From the NCBI GenBank assembly GCA_036971615.1, contig JAYKKR010000002.1, positions 2,356,001-2,420,000 on the forward strand: a DNA stretch of 64,000 bases, given 5' to 3'. Origin of the DNA: Amyloporia xantha (taxonomy: Eukaryota > Basidiomycota > Agaricomycetes > Polyporales > Adustoporiaceae). The notes under the pieces were generated by a model. The model saw only the letters and a list, made by a program, of their open reading frames with translations. It ran no database searches and was not told the origin of the DNA. A program made the translations under genes and the position numbers. Shown in pieces: positions 1-10,508 of the stretch (position 1 is its first letter; every line of letters begins with the position of its first letter).

Positions 1-2680
1 GAGTCAGCGAATGAGGTCAACTAGAAAGCTATAGATTACCTCCGTTATTCCCAAGAATATACGAGCACTGGAAGAGGTCTGTCAGTATCCCAGTTGCCAG
101 TCACACAATGTGCATACGCCAGTAGCCCGGAGAAATCCTTGACAAAAGCCATGGACAACATAACGATTCCCCAGAAAAACATGATCAATGGTACTAGTGA
201 GAGGATTAGTATTAGTGAGACGCATCGAGTTTGAAAATGCTTTGAACTAACTCCAGCGTGAAGGCTTAAGAAACTTCATAGCCATATTCCTGACAAATGA
301 AAATTAAGCTGTTCGATTTTGAAGTTTATCAAGTGTCGTGACGCACGAGGGTACTTCGAAAAAGCAGTACGGGATCTGACAAGAGGAAATGGTTGAATTT
401 CGTGCACGATTTAGAAATTTGGAATGTCTACATACGAAGAATATGGCGGAACATAGGTTGTATTGAAGACCGGTGAGATGCAAGTCCTCGGTCAGACCAG
501 CGACTTTCGCATTTCCTGCAGAACGTGTATAAATGAGATGGATGTGCATGAAGATGATGTCCTCGAGTCCAATATACCAATGTTTGTGCGGTCCCTGACA
601 ACAGAGGCATTCAGATAGGTAGATCTACCCAAGAACCCATCGATGTACTTACAAAAACGATAAAAGGTACAACAACGACACAAACGGGAGGAGATGCCAG
701 TCAAGCTTACGGAGGATCCGACGGCGGTCGATTGCCAGAGACTCGGAGGAAAGGGATGGGGAATCAAGAGGAGAGACCTTTTCCTCAGCCGTGTTCGACA
801 TAGTGGACTACTGCAAGTCAACCAACTTGGAGCGGACAGGCGGCCAGGACCCCTGATAATTGAAGGGAAGCCAGGGTACCCAGCGCAATTATAAGAAGGC
901 TTGATGCTGGCCATGGACAAATTTGGAACAAGATGATTCGAATGACAAGCTCATCGAATGGAAGATCGTTGGGGTCCAGCCGTTCCGAGACATACTGAAT
1001 CGTTTGGCGTCTGCAGTAAGCACATCTGCTCCCGAATCAGCTCACCGAGCGTTGACCGATGTGGGAGTCAGTTCGGCACGAGTGACCACACTTACTCTTT
1101 TTGTTGCCATTGGTGCCTATGTTATTTGCAAATGAGAGCGAGGTCGAGAAGGTTTGACTTTAATGGTGATGAGCCTATCCACAAGACTGGACCTTGGTGC
1201 CAGTTCTATAGTTACCACGCCACAAAGCAGACTGCATGGGGCTGCTACCGTTACGTACATTGCCCCTGTCCACGAGGACGACCTAAGATTAATCATCTCA
1301 AGATGGCCGCGACAGGGATTTCCGAATCTATAAGTACGTTTAAGTTCGGCGGCGAATTCAGAGAAGCGTAAGCACCGCGCAGCGCCTGGTGAGGCTTGGC
1401 GAGAATGCCAAGAGATTTCTCGGAGGTAATGCTGTGGATGTTTGACTGGGTGGTTGAGATATAGCTAAACTGACGTCTCCGGCATGGTACATTGGCTCAG
1501 TCATGGTGGCACGTACCAGTCCCGGCAGATGTTCAGATGATCTTACCAAGTTGGGAGGCATATTTTCGGCTGGGAGATAGCGAGCAGTTTTCAGAACTAG
1601 GGTACCCTCAGTATAAGGTTAAGGTTCAACGTGACGGCATTTGCGGTCGACCACTGTGGTAGTCACGTATTGACAGTTATCATAAGTTCAATCTATTTCC
1701 GAGTCAGTGCACCGCGTTCTGCTAGACCTTGTGTATTAGTCTCGTTTCCACACAGCTTCCACGGGAGGCATCGATTTTGTCAGTGTACCGGTGCTTTTTC
1801 AGAGATTCAAAATTTCCATACATGGGTGGATGGTACCTACTAGAATGCAGTGTGCAGCACAGTGGCGCGTCTCTTTGCCATCTCCTTCTGACCCTGGAAA
1901 GGAAGCCACCCCAAATCTCGCAGCTTTGTGCGCGAGAAATATGGAGGGGGGTGTGAAGAGAGGCGGGTCTCCGCTCCTTATTGTGCACGGTAGCCTACAT
2001 GCTCGCATAGACGCCGTTAAAGCAGAACTCAACAGTAAGGGTCGCCAAACCATGACCATGCCTAAATTCCTAACCAGTCGTACGCATCGGGTGGCTGCGA
2101 CACGCTGAGCGTGGAACCTACTTTCCCATTAGGCGTAAGATTGTCGTATACACAAGAGGAAACCAACGCTCGTGAAATGCATCTCCTCACACGCTCTAGG
2201 ACATGCCATCCCGCGCATGTACGTACAGTCTAACAATGAGATCATTTGCCGTAAGAGTTATCACGCTGGCGACGAGTGTTAAATGTGCAGACAAGACTAG
2301 ACTACAAGATACGTACGTATGGGGTGCGATGCGTAAGAAATGTGCTGTCGATCCTGTGCAGGTAATAATAAGCCTGAAGACTATGCGGACGAAAGATGAC
2401 GGATCGATCCTTTACCCTTGTACCACCCAAAGACACCTTCTGCCTTCAGCGTTTTCCACAAACAATCGATCGGATTCCTGTACAAGGTCCCGATCAGACG
2501 GCCATTTGGCCCGTGCACCGTGGGTTGGTTGTACATTCGCGTGAGGGTCTACAACACCACATGAGACTAGTGGTCGAAGTATTCGGGAGCCATGCGATAG
2601 AGCTTACCGTGTCTGCAGGTTGCATAGCTAGACACTTGTTTATGAGGTCATTTATCCACGTTAAACCTAACCATAAGGTG
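1..2680. other. Unassigned DNA, no supported gene
   Basis: I find no recognisable protein domain, RNA gene or repeat here. The open frames are short (under about 145 codons), overlap on both strands and resemble no family I know. The base composition is close to even, unlike the codon-biased retroelement genes downstream. It may be intergenic DNA or a decayed element. One 13-bp direct repeat (GATAGAGCTTACC, about 2595 and again about 2950) straddles the MITE-like element that follows. Confidence 0.6.
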
Positions 2681-2936
2681 GCATCAGAACTTTCGACATT
2701 GGCCTGACGGCCCTGACAGATCACTTGTCAGGGCAGTCAGTGCAGTCAGGGTGTCAGACCGTAAATTTGTTTGAGCTCTACAATGGCTGCCTTAGCCATG
2801 TTGCCAAAATAAATTTCAGGCTCAGGTCAGGGTGTGCTAAGCTCTCAGTCAAATTTGGAAAATTTCCAATTTAGGCAATTTACATTTTTTTGTCAGGGCT
2901 GTCAGGGTGTCAGGCCAATGTCGAAAGTACTGATGC
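2681..2936. mobile_element. MITE-like element with 28-bp terminal inverted repeats
   Basis: Positions 2681-2708 and 2909-2936 are inverted copies of each other with one mismatch (outer GCATCAG, inner TTCGACATTGGCCTGAC). The 200-bp interior has no ORF and carries further GTCAGGG / CCCTGAC units in both orientations, so the whole element could fold into a long hairpin. Size, lack of coding capacity and symmetry fit a non-autonomous miniature element. I could not identify a target-site duplication, so a simple palindromic repeat remains possible. Confidence 0.55.
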
Positions 2937-3359
2937 TGTTCGACAAGAGATAGAGCTTACCACTAGTGCTCCGGAGAATGCACTACTCGCCAGGTAAGTC
3001 CACAAGCTGTCAGGACGACCGAGGTTGTGCTGTACGAGCTGGGACTTCGCCCAAACGTACGTAGGAATCTGAACCTAAGTGTAGAGCACAATGAGACTGG
3101 TGATAGGTTATACAATTGCAATAGCCGAACACACCGATCCGCCAACAGAACCTCTGAACATTGCAGCGTCCACACCACGCAGCAGGCCTTTCATGCCCTC
3201 TTCTCGTACAATGGTAGTTAAAGCATTGAGAGCATGTCTGTAACGTCTCTGTGCTCCGACCGGCAGAACAGGAGAATATGCCTGGATCCGTTGTCATCGT
3301 TGACGATTAAGATATTCAATGTGATTACGTCCAGCGCACCTGCATTCTTGTCTTTACCA
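2937..3359. other. Unassigned flank of gypsy-1
   Basis: No gene or repeat is recognised. This is the pre-insertion DNA on the left of gypsy-1; the matching right flank resumes at 10226. Confidence 0.6.
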
Positions 3360-3364
3360 AAAAT
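3360..3364. repeat. 5-bp target-site duplication of gypsy-1, left copy
   Basis: AAAAT immediately precedes the TGTCACGAG start of the 5' LTR. The same five bases occur at 10221-10225, directly after the CGCGACA end of the 3' LTR. Five bp is the usual duplication for Ty3/gypsy integrases, so both element ends are fixed precisely. Confidence 0.9.
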
Positions 3365-3713
3365 TGTCACGAGTTGACATCGAGCGTTTCTTCCTTTCTA
3401 TATACGGACGATTTTCTCCTTTTACTCATCGTTATTTTCCCCTCTTATTCGAACGGCCATTCTACTGTACACACAGCAAGCTCCCTGTTCATGGACTTAG
3501 ACACGTCGACCATTACAGGTCACATGTTCCCTTCCCACGGACTCCGTCCCGCCTTCCCTTTACGGACGTTTACTTAAGCACGGTGCCGGCCGACCTCGGG
3601 CCCCGCCGGCCTCCGCTCACGACATCACTTATGACTCATAGCCTGCTTACTCAGGCTGCGCACAGACCACCTGCGCACGGACCATGTAGATAGCCTGCCC
3701 TGAACTCTTGTAG

Positions 3714-3720
3714 TATATAA
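3714..3720 (+). promoter_or_regulatory. TATA box of the gypsy-1 LTR
   Basis: TATATAA lies about 33 bp upstream of the 11-nt self-primer sequence. In self-priming retrotransposons that sequence is the 5' end of the RNA, so the spacing is right for a polymerase II start near 3745-3747. The gypsy-2 LTR keeps the motif (about 44270-44276, minus strand). Confidence 0.7.
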
Positions 3721-3746
3721 GTAGTACGCCTCTGCCTGGGGACTTC

Positions 3747-3757
3747 AGTTTCGACCT
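3747..3757 (+). other. Self-primer sequence at the predicted RNA 5' end
   Basis: AGTTTCGACCT is the exact reverse complement of the 11 nt at 3936-3946, two bases after the LTR. In Tf1-type retrotransposons the first 11 nt of the transcript anneal to the primer-binding site and are cleaved to prime minus-strand cDNA. The same pair is conserved in gypsy-2 (44232-44242 and 44040-44050). Confidence 0.75.
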
Positions 3758-3935
3758 CTTGTCCCTAGGTAAGCCAAGCTTGCCTGTACATACTTACCAT
3801 TACTTACATTTATTTATCTTGTCCCTAGCCTTAGACTTGAGCGTAGCTCGTCATCGCTTCGGTAAGACCCAGTCGAACGCCCTCGGCCATTTAGGTTTGT
3901 TCTTCCCCTGTCGCTTGACTCTAAGTCGCGACATT

Positions 3936-3946
3936 AGGTCGAAACT
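3936..3946 (+). other. Primer-binding site (self-primed)
   Basis: AGGTCGAAACT begins two bases after the 5' LTR. It lacks the TGG expected from pairing with a tRNA 3' end but pairs perfectly with 3747-3757 of the same RNA. Confidence 0.75.
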
Positions 3947-4305
3947 CCCCATCGCCGCCGGCGTTCACCTTTTTCAAATCCCTTTCCATAGGTTGGGTGG
4001 TGCACACCCTTACTATACTTCGATTACCATACGATACAAAGTCGGGAACTCGGTGCTCGTGACGCCATCCCCCGCACGTAGACACATCGCCACCTCGTAG
4101 TGGAACGAGCTTTCAGAGACTGCACTTCAGTGGGCGTCTCTTGTTGGGTTGACCAACGCGTGGTCTAGATTCCTGCAGCGAAATAATCAAAGGCTGTACT
4201 GGGTCCCACGTGAACTGCGAACCACTCGGGGTTCTCTCGGGCGCCGTAGCTACGTAGTCAAACGGTCTTCTTTACGTACGTGCACCTCCCCTTCCTCCAT
4301 CCATC

Positions 4306-5799
4306 GTGGCAGAAGGACTCCACTGTCACGGACTCGTTCACGCCTTCGACACCCAAGACCAAACCGACTGCTACTTCGAGGAAAACAACTGGTTCGATTG
4401 TTCCCGACAACCGTGTCCCAATCGCACCCCGCGCTCCGTCACCGAGCCTTCCCCGAACAATCGGTTTGTTCCCATCCGGCGTGTCCAACATCCCGCCGGA
4501 CCAAGGAGCGAGCACGCTTCACGTCACACCACTCCCGTTCCCTCTCGCCCTGCCACCCCTGGCTCATCTATTCCTCGACCTGGCGGCAGCGTTAGCCGCA
4601 GCCAAAGTCAAGAAGGAGGAGTCTCCCATCTCCCTACTCCCCCTGTCTCGCGAGCGAATCCACCTGCGGGAACTCAAAGAGGAGTCGCGCAGTCCGAGTC
4701 TACGCAGCCGACAGTCCCTGTCGTACCTCAGCCCGTCCCCTCCGCCTCGTCATCGGCGCCGCGTGGCCGTCAGACCACCCGTCCTACCCCGCGTCACACG
4801 ACCGCTTCGCAGCAACAACCACCGCCTCCGCCCTCGCAGCAAATTACGACCCCCTCCGCGACGGTAATGGCTGTAGACAAAGGCATTGCGAAGCTTCTCC
4901 TTCCCCAACGCTACGATGGCGAGAGCGTTGTGGAATGTAAACGGTACCTCGCCCAACTCTCGGAGTATCTCGACTACAATACGGACCTAGCTTCCGTCAA
5001 GCTACAGGTCCAGGTCGCGATCAGTCTTCTCGACGGAAAAGCCCGCGAATGGGGCACTCCTTTCCTGGCGGACTATGTAGCTGGCCGTACCCCGTTTGCC
5101 ACACGTAAGGCCTTCACCGACGCCTTCACCGCTCGCTTCGGCCATCTCGACGACGCAGCCGCAGCACAAGTCGAGCTGACCAAAGTCTGTGCTCGAAATC
5201 TACGCGATTCGAGAACTGCTGCCCAGTTCTCTGCTCAATTCAAGGGTCCGGCGGACCGTTCTGGCTACGGGAAGCTAGAACTCCGTGACAAGTACCTTAG
5301 CGGTATCCCTTCGCGCATTTACCGCAAAATTGAGCTCGAGCCCTTCGATGACTGGATCAGTGCCGAGAAACGAGTCCTCGCCGTCGAACAGATCCTGGAC
5401 ATAAGCCGCGCGCGCCGTCCGGACCTCAATATGTTCGCTCGTGGTGGGGCTCGTACGTCCCAAGGACGCCAACAAGCCGCCGCTTCTTCTTCTACTATCG
5501 CGGCTGTTGGTGACGGGAAGTTCAACGGTTCCTGTTACGGTTGTGGGAAGCCGGGGTATCGTCGAAAGGACTGTCCATCCTGCAAGGACAAACCTTACAC
5601 TCCGCGCCAGGGTGTGCGAGCTACGGTTGCGGCAAACACCGCAACGCCAAGCGCTCAGCCTGAGCAGACACAAGTTGTGCAGCAGACGCCGGGAGATCTC
5701 TCGGCTATGTTAGCGTCTGTGTCTGCATTGGCCAATGAGGTGAAGTCCATGCGGGAGGAACTGGGGCAGTATCGTGCGATGAAAGAGGAGCGTTTTTGA
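4306..5799 (+). CDS. gag: Gag of gypsy-1 (nucleocapsid polyprotein)
   Basis: A 497-codon ORF. Residues 1-180 are rich in Pro, Ser, Thr and Gln. About 185-345 is a helical capsid-like region typical of Ty3/gypsy Gag, and a zinc knuckle lies at about 410-423. The knuckle reads CYGCGKPGYRRKDC, so the expected third ligand, His, is Tyr; gypsy-2 has the same change. The start is the first ATG of the frame after the LTR leader. The gypsy-2 Gag is also 497 codons, which supports this start and end. Gag should form the cytoplasmic virus-like particle. The frame ends at TGA 5797-5799, where pol overlaps in the -1 frame. Confidence 0.88.
   Translation: MAEGLHCHGLVHAFDTQDQTDCYFEENNWFDCSRQPCPNRTPRSVTEPSPNNRFVPIRRVQHPAGPRSEHASRHTTPVPSRPATPGSSIPRPGGSVSRSQSQEGGVSHLPTPPVSRANPPAGTQRGVAQSESTQPTVPVVPQPVPSASSSAPRGRQTTRPTPRHTTASQQQPPPPPSQQITTPSATVMAVDKGIAKLLLPQRYDGESVVECKRYLAQLSEYLDYNTDLASVKLQVQVAISLLDGKAREWGTPFLADYVAGRTPFATRKAFTDAFTARFGHLDDAAAAQVELTKVCARNLRDSRTAAQFSAQFKGPADRSGYGKLELRDKYLSGIPSRIYRKIELEPFDDWISAEKRVLAVEQILDISRARRPDLNMFARGGARTSQGRQQAAASSSTIAAVGDGKFNGSCYGCGKPGYRRKDCPSCKDKPYTPRQGVRATVAANTATPSAQPEQTQVVQQTPGDLSAMLASVSALANEVKSMREELGQYRAMKEERF
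5793..5799 (+). promoter_or_regulatory. Putative -1 frameshift site between gag and pol
   Basis: The end of gag reads CGT TTT TGA: five T followed by the stop. Slipping back one base on the T tract enters the pol frame (TTG ATT CGG). There is no ATG for pol here. Gypsy-2 has CAT TTT TGA at the same place, so the T5-TGA arrangement is conserved while the codon before it varies. It is not a standard X XXY YYZ heptamer, so the mechanism is inferred. Confidence 0.5.
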
Positions 5800-6548
5800 T
5801 TCGGTCCACGCTCACTGCCGTGCGCGCTGGGCCCTCCTCGAATCGATTTTCTGTACTACAATCTGCAAATGTATACGAAATAGATCACGGTTCGCAACAT
5901 TTTCATATTCCAGTACGGCTAATCGGCAAAAAACGGCAGAAAGACGTAATCGCCATGGTGGACAGCGGTGCCACCACGAAGTTTATTCACGAGCGGTTCA
6001 TAAAAGAGAACAACGTACAAACACGGAAGTTGGGGCGCCCCATTCCGCTATATAACATTGATGGATCGCTCAACAAAAACGGAAGCATCACGGACATAGC
6101 GGTGCTACAGATGCAGATAGGAGACCATATCGAGAAGATGGTATTTACGGTAACAGACATCGGGCCTGAAGACGTTATAATCGGGCTCGATTGGCTTCGC
6201 GAGCATAACCCTGATATTGATTGGGAGAGTGGCTCGTTCAAACTAGATAGGTGCCCTGAGGCGTGTCAGGCCCGAAAGGTTGGCCAGACGGAACAAGCAG
6301 CGTCTACGCGTGATACGGGGGACAGGCCCACGGCGCAGAAACATTTACGGAAAGCCAAATGGTCAACCAAGGGCAAGGTACGTAGTAAGGTATCACCTGA
6401 GGAGGAACCAGAGTTGGATCCAATGATCGAATGGGACGAAGACGACCTTCTTGAAGCCTGGGAGCGTGGTGTCAACCTCCCTGGTGCTCCACAACTGTAT
6501 GTTGCAGCAGGACATACCTACTCACAAGTCCTTGCTGAAGAGGAGTAA
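5796..6548 (+). pseudogene. pol: pol segment 1 of gypsy-1: aspartic protease
   Basis: The frame entered from the end of gag encodes a retropepsin-type protease. The catalytic Asp is in MVDSGATT, followed about 70 residues later by the conserved II-G-LDWL block. A hydrophilic linker leads towards reverse transcriptase. The segment ends at TAA 6546-6548, where gypsy-2 has TAC (Tyr) in an otherwise matching context, so this is a point nonsense mutation rather than a natural stop. Downstream domains could be made only by readthrough. Confidence 0.9.
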
Positions 6549-6578
6549 AAGAAGCGAGAAGTCAAAAGCGTCGAGGAA

Positions 6579-8480
6579 ATGGTGCCAGAAAAGTTTCACG
6601 AGTTCTTGAAGGTCTTCTCCAAAGAAGCCTCGGAACGACTTCCGGAGCATAAACCTTATGATCATGCCATAGAACTGATTCCTGACGCAAAAACGTTCCA
6701 TTCAAGGGTATACCCACTGTCGCACAACGAACAAGGCGAGTTAGACAAGTTCCTCAGGGAGCAGTTAGCCAAAGGTTATATACGGGAATCGAAGTCGCCC
6801 ATATCCTCTCCCTTCTTCTTCATCAAAAAGAAGGATGGATCACTTCGACCCGTACAGGACTACCGACGGCTTAACGAGATCACGATCAAAAATCGCTACC
6901 CGCTGCCATTGATCTCCGAACTTGTCGACAAACTCAAAGGCGCCTCGATCTTTACAAAGTTCGATATCCGATGGGGGTATAATAACGTACGGATCAAACT
7001 CGGAGACGAATGGAAGGCTGCGTTTGTAACTAATCGAGGGTTGTACGAACCATCGGTTATGTTCTTCGGTCTCACCAATTCTCCGGCGACCTTCCAAGCG
7101 ATGATGAATGACATCTTTGGAGATCTCATCGCAGAAGGAAAGCTCACGGTCTACCTCGACGACATTCTCATCTTCTCTACGGATAAACTGGAGCATGAGA
7201 AAGTCACCCGTGAAGTATTACGTCGCCTTCAGAAAAACGATCTCTTTCTGAAACCGGAGAAGTGCGAGTGGGACGTTCCTAAAACAGACTATTTAGGTAT
7301 GATCGTAGGGAATGGTGAAGTGGCGATGGATCCTGCAAAGATCCGCGGAGTCATGGAATGGCCTACCCCTCGGAATGTTAAGGACATCCAAAAGTTCCGA
7401 GGGTTTGCCAACTTCTATCGTCGCTTCATCAAGGATTTTGCAAAAATCACGCAACCCCTTGATCGTCTAACTGGGAACGTACCCTGGCAGTGGGGTGAGG
7501 AAGAGCAGTCTGCATTCGAGGAGCTGAAACGCTGCTTTAGCACCACACCTGTCTTAGCACTGTATGACCCAGACCGGGAAACGCGGCTAGAGGTGGATGC
7601 CTCTGGGTACGCAACCGGTGGCGTACTTTCGCAAAAGCAGGAGGATGGCAAGTGGCATCCGGTGGCTTACCGATCTCGGGGTATGGATTCTGCCCAGCGT
7701 AATTACGAGATCTATGACAAGGAGATGTTAGCGATAATCGAAGCATTGGAGGACTGGCATCACTACCTCGAGGGTTGTCCTAACACGTTCGAGATCCTTT
7801 CGGATCATAAAAACCTCGAGTATTGGCGCACAGCTCAGCATCTCACGCGACGACAAGCGAGATGGGCTCTATATCTGTCCCGCTTCAATTTCACTATCAC
7901 TCACAAGTCGGGCAAGTCAAATGGAAAGGCTGACGCCTTGTCTCGTCGCTCAGACCTACAGGTTGGAGACGACGATGACAACGTGGATCAGATTGTCCTG
8001 AAACCGGAACAGTTCCGCATTTCCTCCACGCAGCGTGGGCATGCAGCTGTTGTGGCAGATCGATCGCTGCTGAAGCGAATTCGAGAATGTTCGGACAAGG
8101 ATCGGGAGGTGGCGGACGCCCTAGAAAAGATTCAGAATCTAGGCCCGCCCCGGCTACAGCGCGACTTCACCGAGTGGAATGCCGAGCAAGGGCTTCTGCT
8201 GTTTCGAGGGTGCGTTTACGTCCCAAAGAATGCAGAGCTTCGGCGGGATATTGTCAAAATCCACCACGACGCACCTGCAGCCGGTCACCCTGGGCGAGCC
8301 AAGACCCTCGAGTTGGTATCACGAAACTATTGGTGGCCGGGAATGTCCAAGTTTGTCAATGAGTACGTAAGCACCTGCGACACGTGCAACCGTACCAAGA
8401 CATTCCCGCTAAACCACAAGGACCGCTCAAACCGAATGAAATTCCAGAGCGCCCTTGGCAGGTTATTACCACCGATATGA
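6579..8480 (+). pseudogene. pol: pol segment 2 of gypsy-1: RT, RNase H, integrase N-terminus
   Basis: This segment is in frame with the protease segment; 6579 is simply the first ATG after the nonsense codon. In order: reverse transcriptase with the YLDD active site (about 7154-7165), RNase H (VDAS near 7592, SDHK near 7800) and the HHCC zinc-binding integrase N-terminus (about 8249-8395). The last ~25 codons are out of register: a CCC tract at 8405-8407 corresponds to four bases in gypsy-2 (15748-15751), so true integrase sequence continues in another frame from about 8408. The predicted protein would lack the integrase catalytic core. Confidence 0.92.
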
Positions 8481-9640
8481 TCGTAGGTCTCCCCAAGTCC
8501 GATGGGTTCGATTCAATCCTGGTCACTGCAGATCGCTTCACCAAGATGGTACATTTCTCGGCATGTCATGAGACTCTGACTGCCGAAGGTGCCGCGGAAC
8601 TTTATATACGCGATGTCTTTTCACATCATGGGGCCCCGGCCAAGGTCATATCAGACCGAGGTCCCCAATTCGCGTCAAAGTATCTGCATGCGATCTACAA
8701 AGGGATGAATATCGAACCAGCCATGTCGACTGCCTTTCACCCGCAGACAGACGGGCAGACAGAGCGGTGGAATCAAGAGATCGAGCAGTATCTTAGGGCT
8801 TATGTCAGCCATAGACAGGACGATTGGGCGAAACAGCTGCCTTTTGCGGAGTTTGCACTGAACAATCGAGTTCACTCTGCAACTGGTTACTCCCCTTTCT
8901 TCCTGAACCAGGCCTATAATCCCGATCTCCAAATCCGCTTGAACCCCATGTCGAAGGTACCCGCTGCGGAAGATAGGTTGAAGTTGTTGCAGGAAATACG
9001 GGATGACACACGCGCGGCGCTTGAGCTGTCTGCTGAGCGCATGAAGACGTACTATGATAGGCACGTACAGGAGGCACCGGTGTTCGAACCTGGTGACAAG
9101 GTGTGGCTGGATGCTCGTAATCTGAAGCTGAAACAGCCGAGCAGAAAGCTAAGTCCCAAACGCCTTGGTCCCTTCCCTGTCACACGGAAGATCGGTGACT
9201 TAGACTACGAATTGAAGTTACCCAAATCGGTGCCAGTTCATCCAGTCTTCCACGTCTCCCTGCTCAGCAAGCATACGCGTAGTGAAATCCCGGGTCGGGA
9301 ACCTGACGAACCGCCACCAATTGAGGTCGAAGGCGAAGACGAGTACGAAGTCGAGCGTATCAAAGATTCACGTATATTCCGCCGCCAGCTTCAGTACCTT
9401 GTCAAATGGAAAGGATACGATGAGTCCCATACGTCTTGGGAGCCAGCGCGTAACGTAGCGAACGCAAAGGAACTCATCGAGATCTTCCATCGTAGACACC
9501 CTAGTGCGCCTCGTCGACTAAATGCCGCTATCTTTGCGGGCTTGCAGTTTCGTCCACTTCCTGAAGCAATGACCGAAGCACGTTGCCGTTCTGGTTGGGA
9601 GATGGGGAAAGGAAGCGCGCATGAGGTCATGCGGCGTTAG
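8384..9640 (+). pseudogene. pol: pol segment 3 of gypsy-1: integrase core and chromodomain
   Basis: This is the continuation of pol after the one-base frameshift. The catalytic core has the three acidic residues (TTD near 8470, SDRG near 8655, TERWN near 8762), followed by a GPF-type module (about 9160) and a C-terminal chromodomain (about 9330-9500; YLVKWKGY with aromatic-cage positions). Chromodomains direct integration of chromoviruses to modified histones. The first ~8 codons of the open frame are shadow sequence. The stop TAG is followed directly by the polypurine tract. Confidence 0.92.
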
Positions 9641-9651
9641 GAGAGGGGTAC
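9640..9651 (+). other. Polypurine tract of gypsy-1
   Basis: A purine-rich run (GGAGAGGGG) ends two bases before the 3' LTR. It is the expected plus-strand primer site. Confidence 0.8.
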
Positions 9652-10220
9652 TGTCACGAGTTGACATCGAGCGTTTCTTCCTTTCTATATACGGACGATT
9701 TTCTCCTTTTACTCATCGTTATTTTCCCCTCTTATTCGAACGGCCATTCTACTGTACACACAGCAAGCTCCCTGTTCATGGACTTAGACACGTCGACCAT
9801 TACAGGTCACATGTTCCCTTCCCACGGACTCCGTCCCGCCTTCCCTTTACGGACGTTTACTTAAGCACGGTGCCGGCCGACCTCGGGCCCCGCCGGCCTC
9901 CGCTCACGACATCACTTATGACTCATAGCCTGCTTACTCAGGCTGCGCACAGACCACCTGCGCACGGACCATGTAGATAGCCTGCCCTGAACTCTTGTAG
10001 TATATAAGTAGTACGCCTCTGCCTGGGGACTTCAGTTTCGACCTCTTGTCCCTAGGTAAGCCAAGCTTGCCTGTACATACTTACCATTACTTACATTTAT
10101 TTATCTTGTCCCTAGCCTTAGACTTGAGCGTAGCTCGTCATCGCTTCGGTAAGACCCAGTCGAACGCCCTCGGCCATTTAGGTTTGTTCTTCCCCTGTCG
10201 CTTGACTCTAAGTCGCGACA
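9652..10220 (+). repeat. 3' LTR of gypsy-1
   Basis: This LTR has the same length (569 bp) and, as far as I can read, the same sequence as the 5' LTR. It is followed by the right AAAAT target duplication at 10221-10225. Confidence 0.95.
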
Positions 10221-10225
10221 AAAAT
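10221..10225. repeat. 5-bp target-site duplication of gypsy-1, right copy
   Basis: AAAAT, identical to 3360-3364. Confidence 0.9.
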
Positions 10226-10508
10226 AAAGGATTACCGATGAACGCTGGTACACGGTTGATCAAACAGAGGGATATATCCGTCACCGAGTAATACTCACAG
10301 CCTACGATTGCACTCAATGATCCCGCAGCCATAGATGTAGCCGTGTAACGCTTACGATTCACCCAAGTCCAAATACGTTGCACCAATCTCATATATTGAG
10401 AAGTGCGGTGTATCCGGGCAGTGAGTGAGTAAGACGTTGTCTTCTCACTCACGCGCCAGCTGTCAAACGAGTAATTCTTCACCTCTCTTCTTGAAAACTA
10501 TTTCTATG
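10226..10508. other. Unassigned flank between gypsy-1 and copia-1
   Basis: No gene or repeat is recognised. It continues the DNA into which gypsy-1 inserted. Confidence 0.5.

Larger units (their letters stand above)
3365..3933 (+). repeat. 5' LTR of gypsy-1
   Basis: The repeat starts TGTCACGAG and ends GTCGCGACA, with TG...CA termini. It matches 9652-10220 with no difference visible by eye. It contains the TATA box at 3714-3720 and the predicted RNA start just downstream. Short apparent ORFs inside it occur identically in both LTRs and are not considered genes. Confidence 0.95.
3365..10220 (+). mobile_element. Ty3/gypsy chromovirus, complete (gypsy-1)
   Basis: This is a 6,856-bp LTR retrotransposon: 569-bp LTRs at 3365-3933 and 9652-10220, gag, then pol in the order protease, reverse transcriptase, RNase H, integrase, chromodomain. 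The LTRs read as identical throughout, which suggests recent insertion. The element is nevertheless not autonomous as written: a TAA interrupts pol at 6546-6548 and a one-base loss in a C tract at 8405-8407 shifts the integrase frame. The gene order, C-terminal chromodomain and a self-primer (see 3747-3757 and 3936-3946) put it near the Tf1/sushi-type fungal chromoviruses. A second family member is split at 15680-16940 and 40738-44625. Confidence 0.95.

Noticed and set aside
1..3300. Small host genes in the first 3.3 kb
   Set aside because: No splice-consistent set of exons, no domain and no codon bias; open frames occur equally on both strands.
3364..4100. ORFs of 67-119 codons inside the gypsy LTRs
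   Set aside because: Identical in both LTRs, overlapping on different frames, with no domain; they are chance frames in regulatory sequence.
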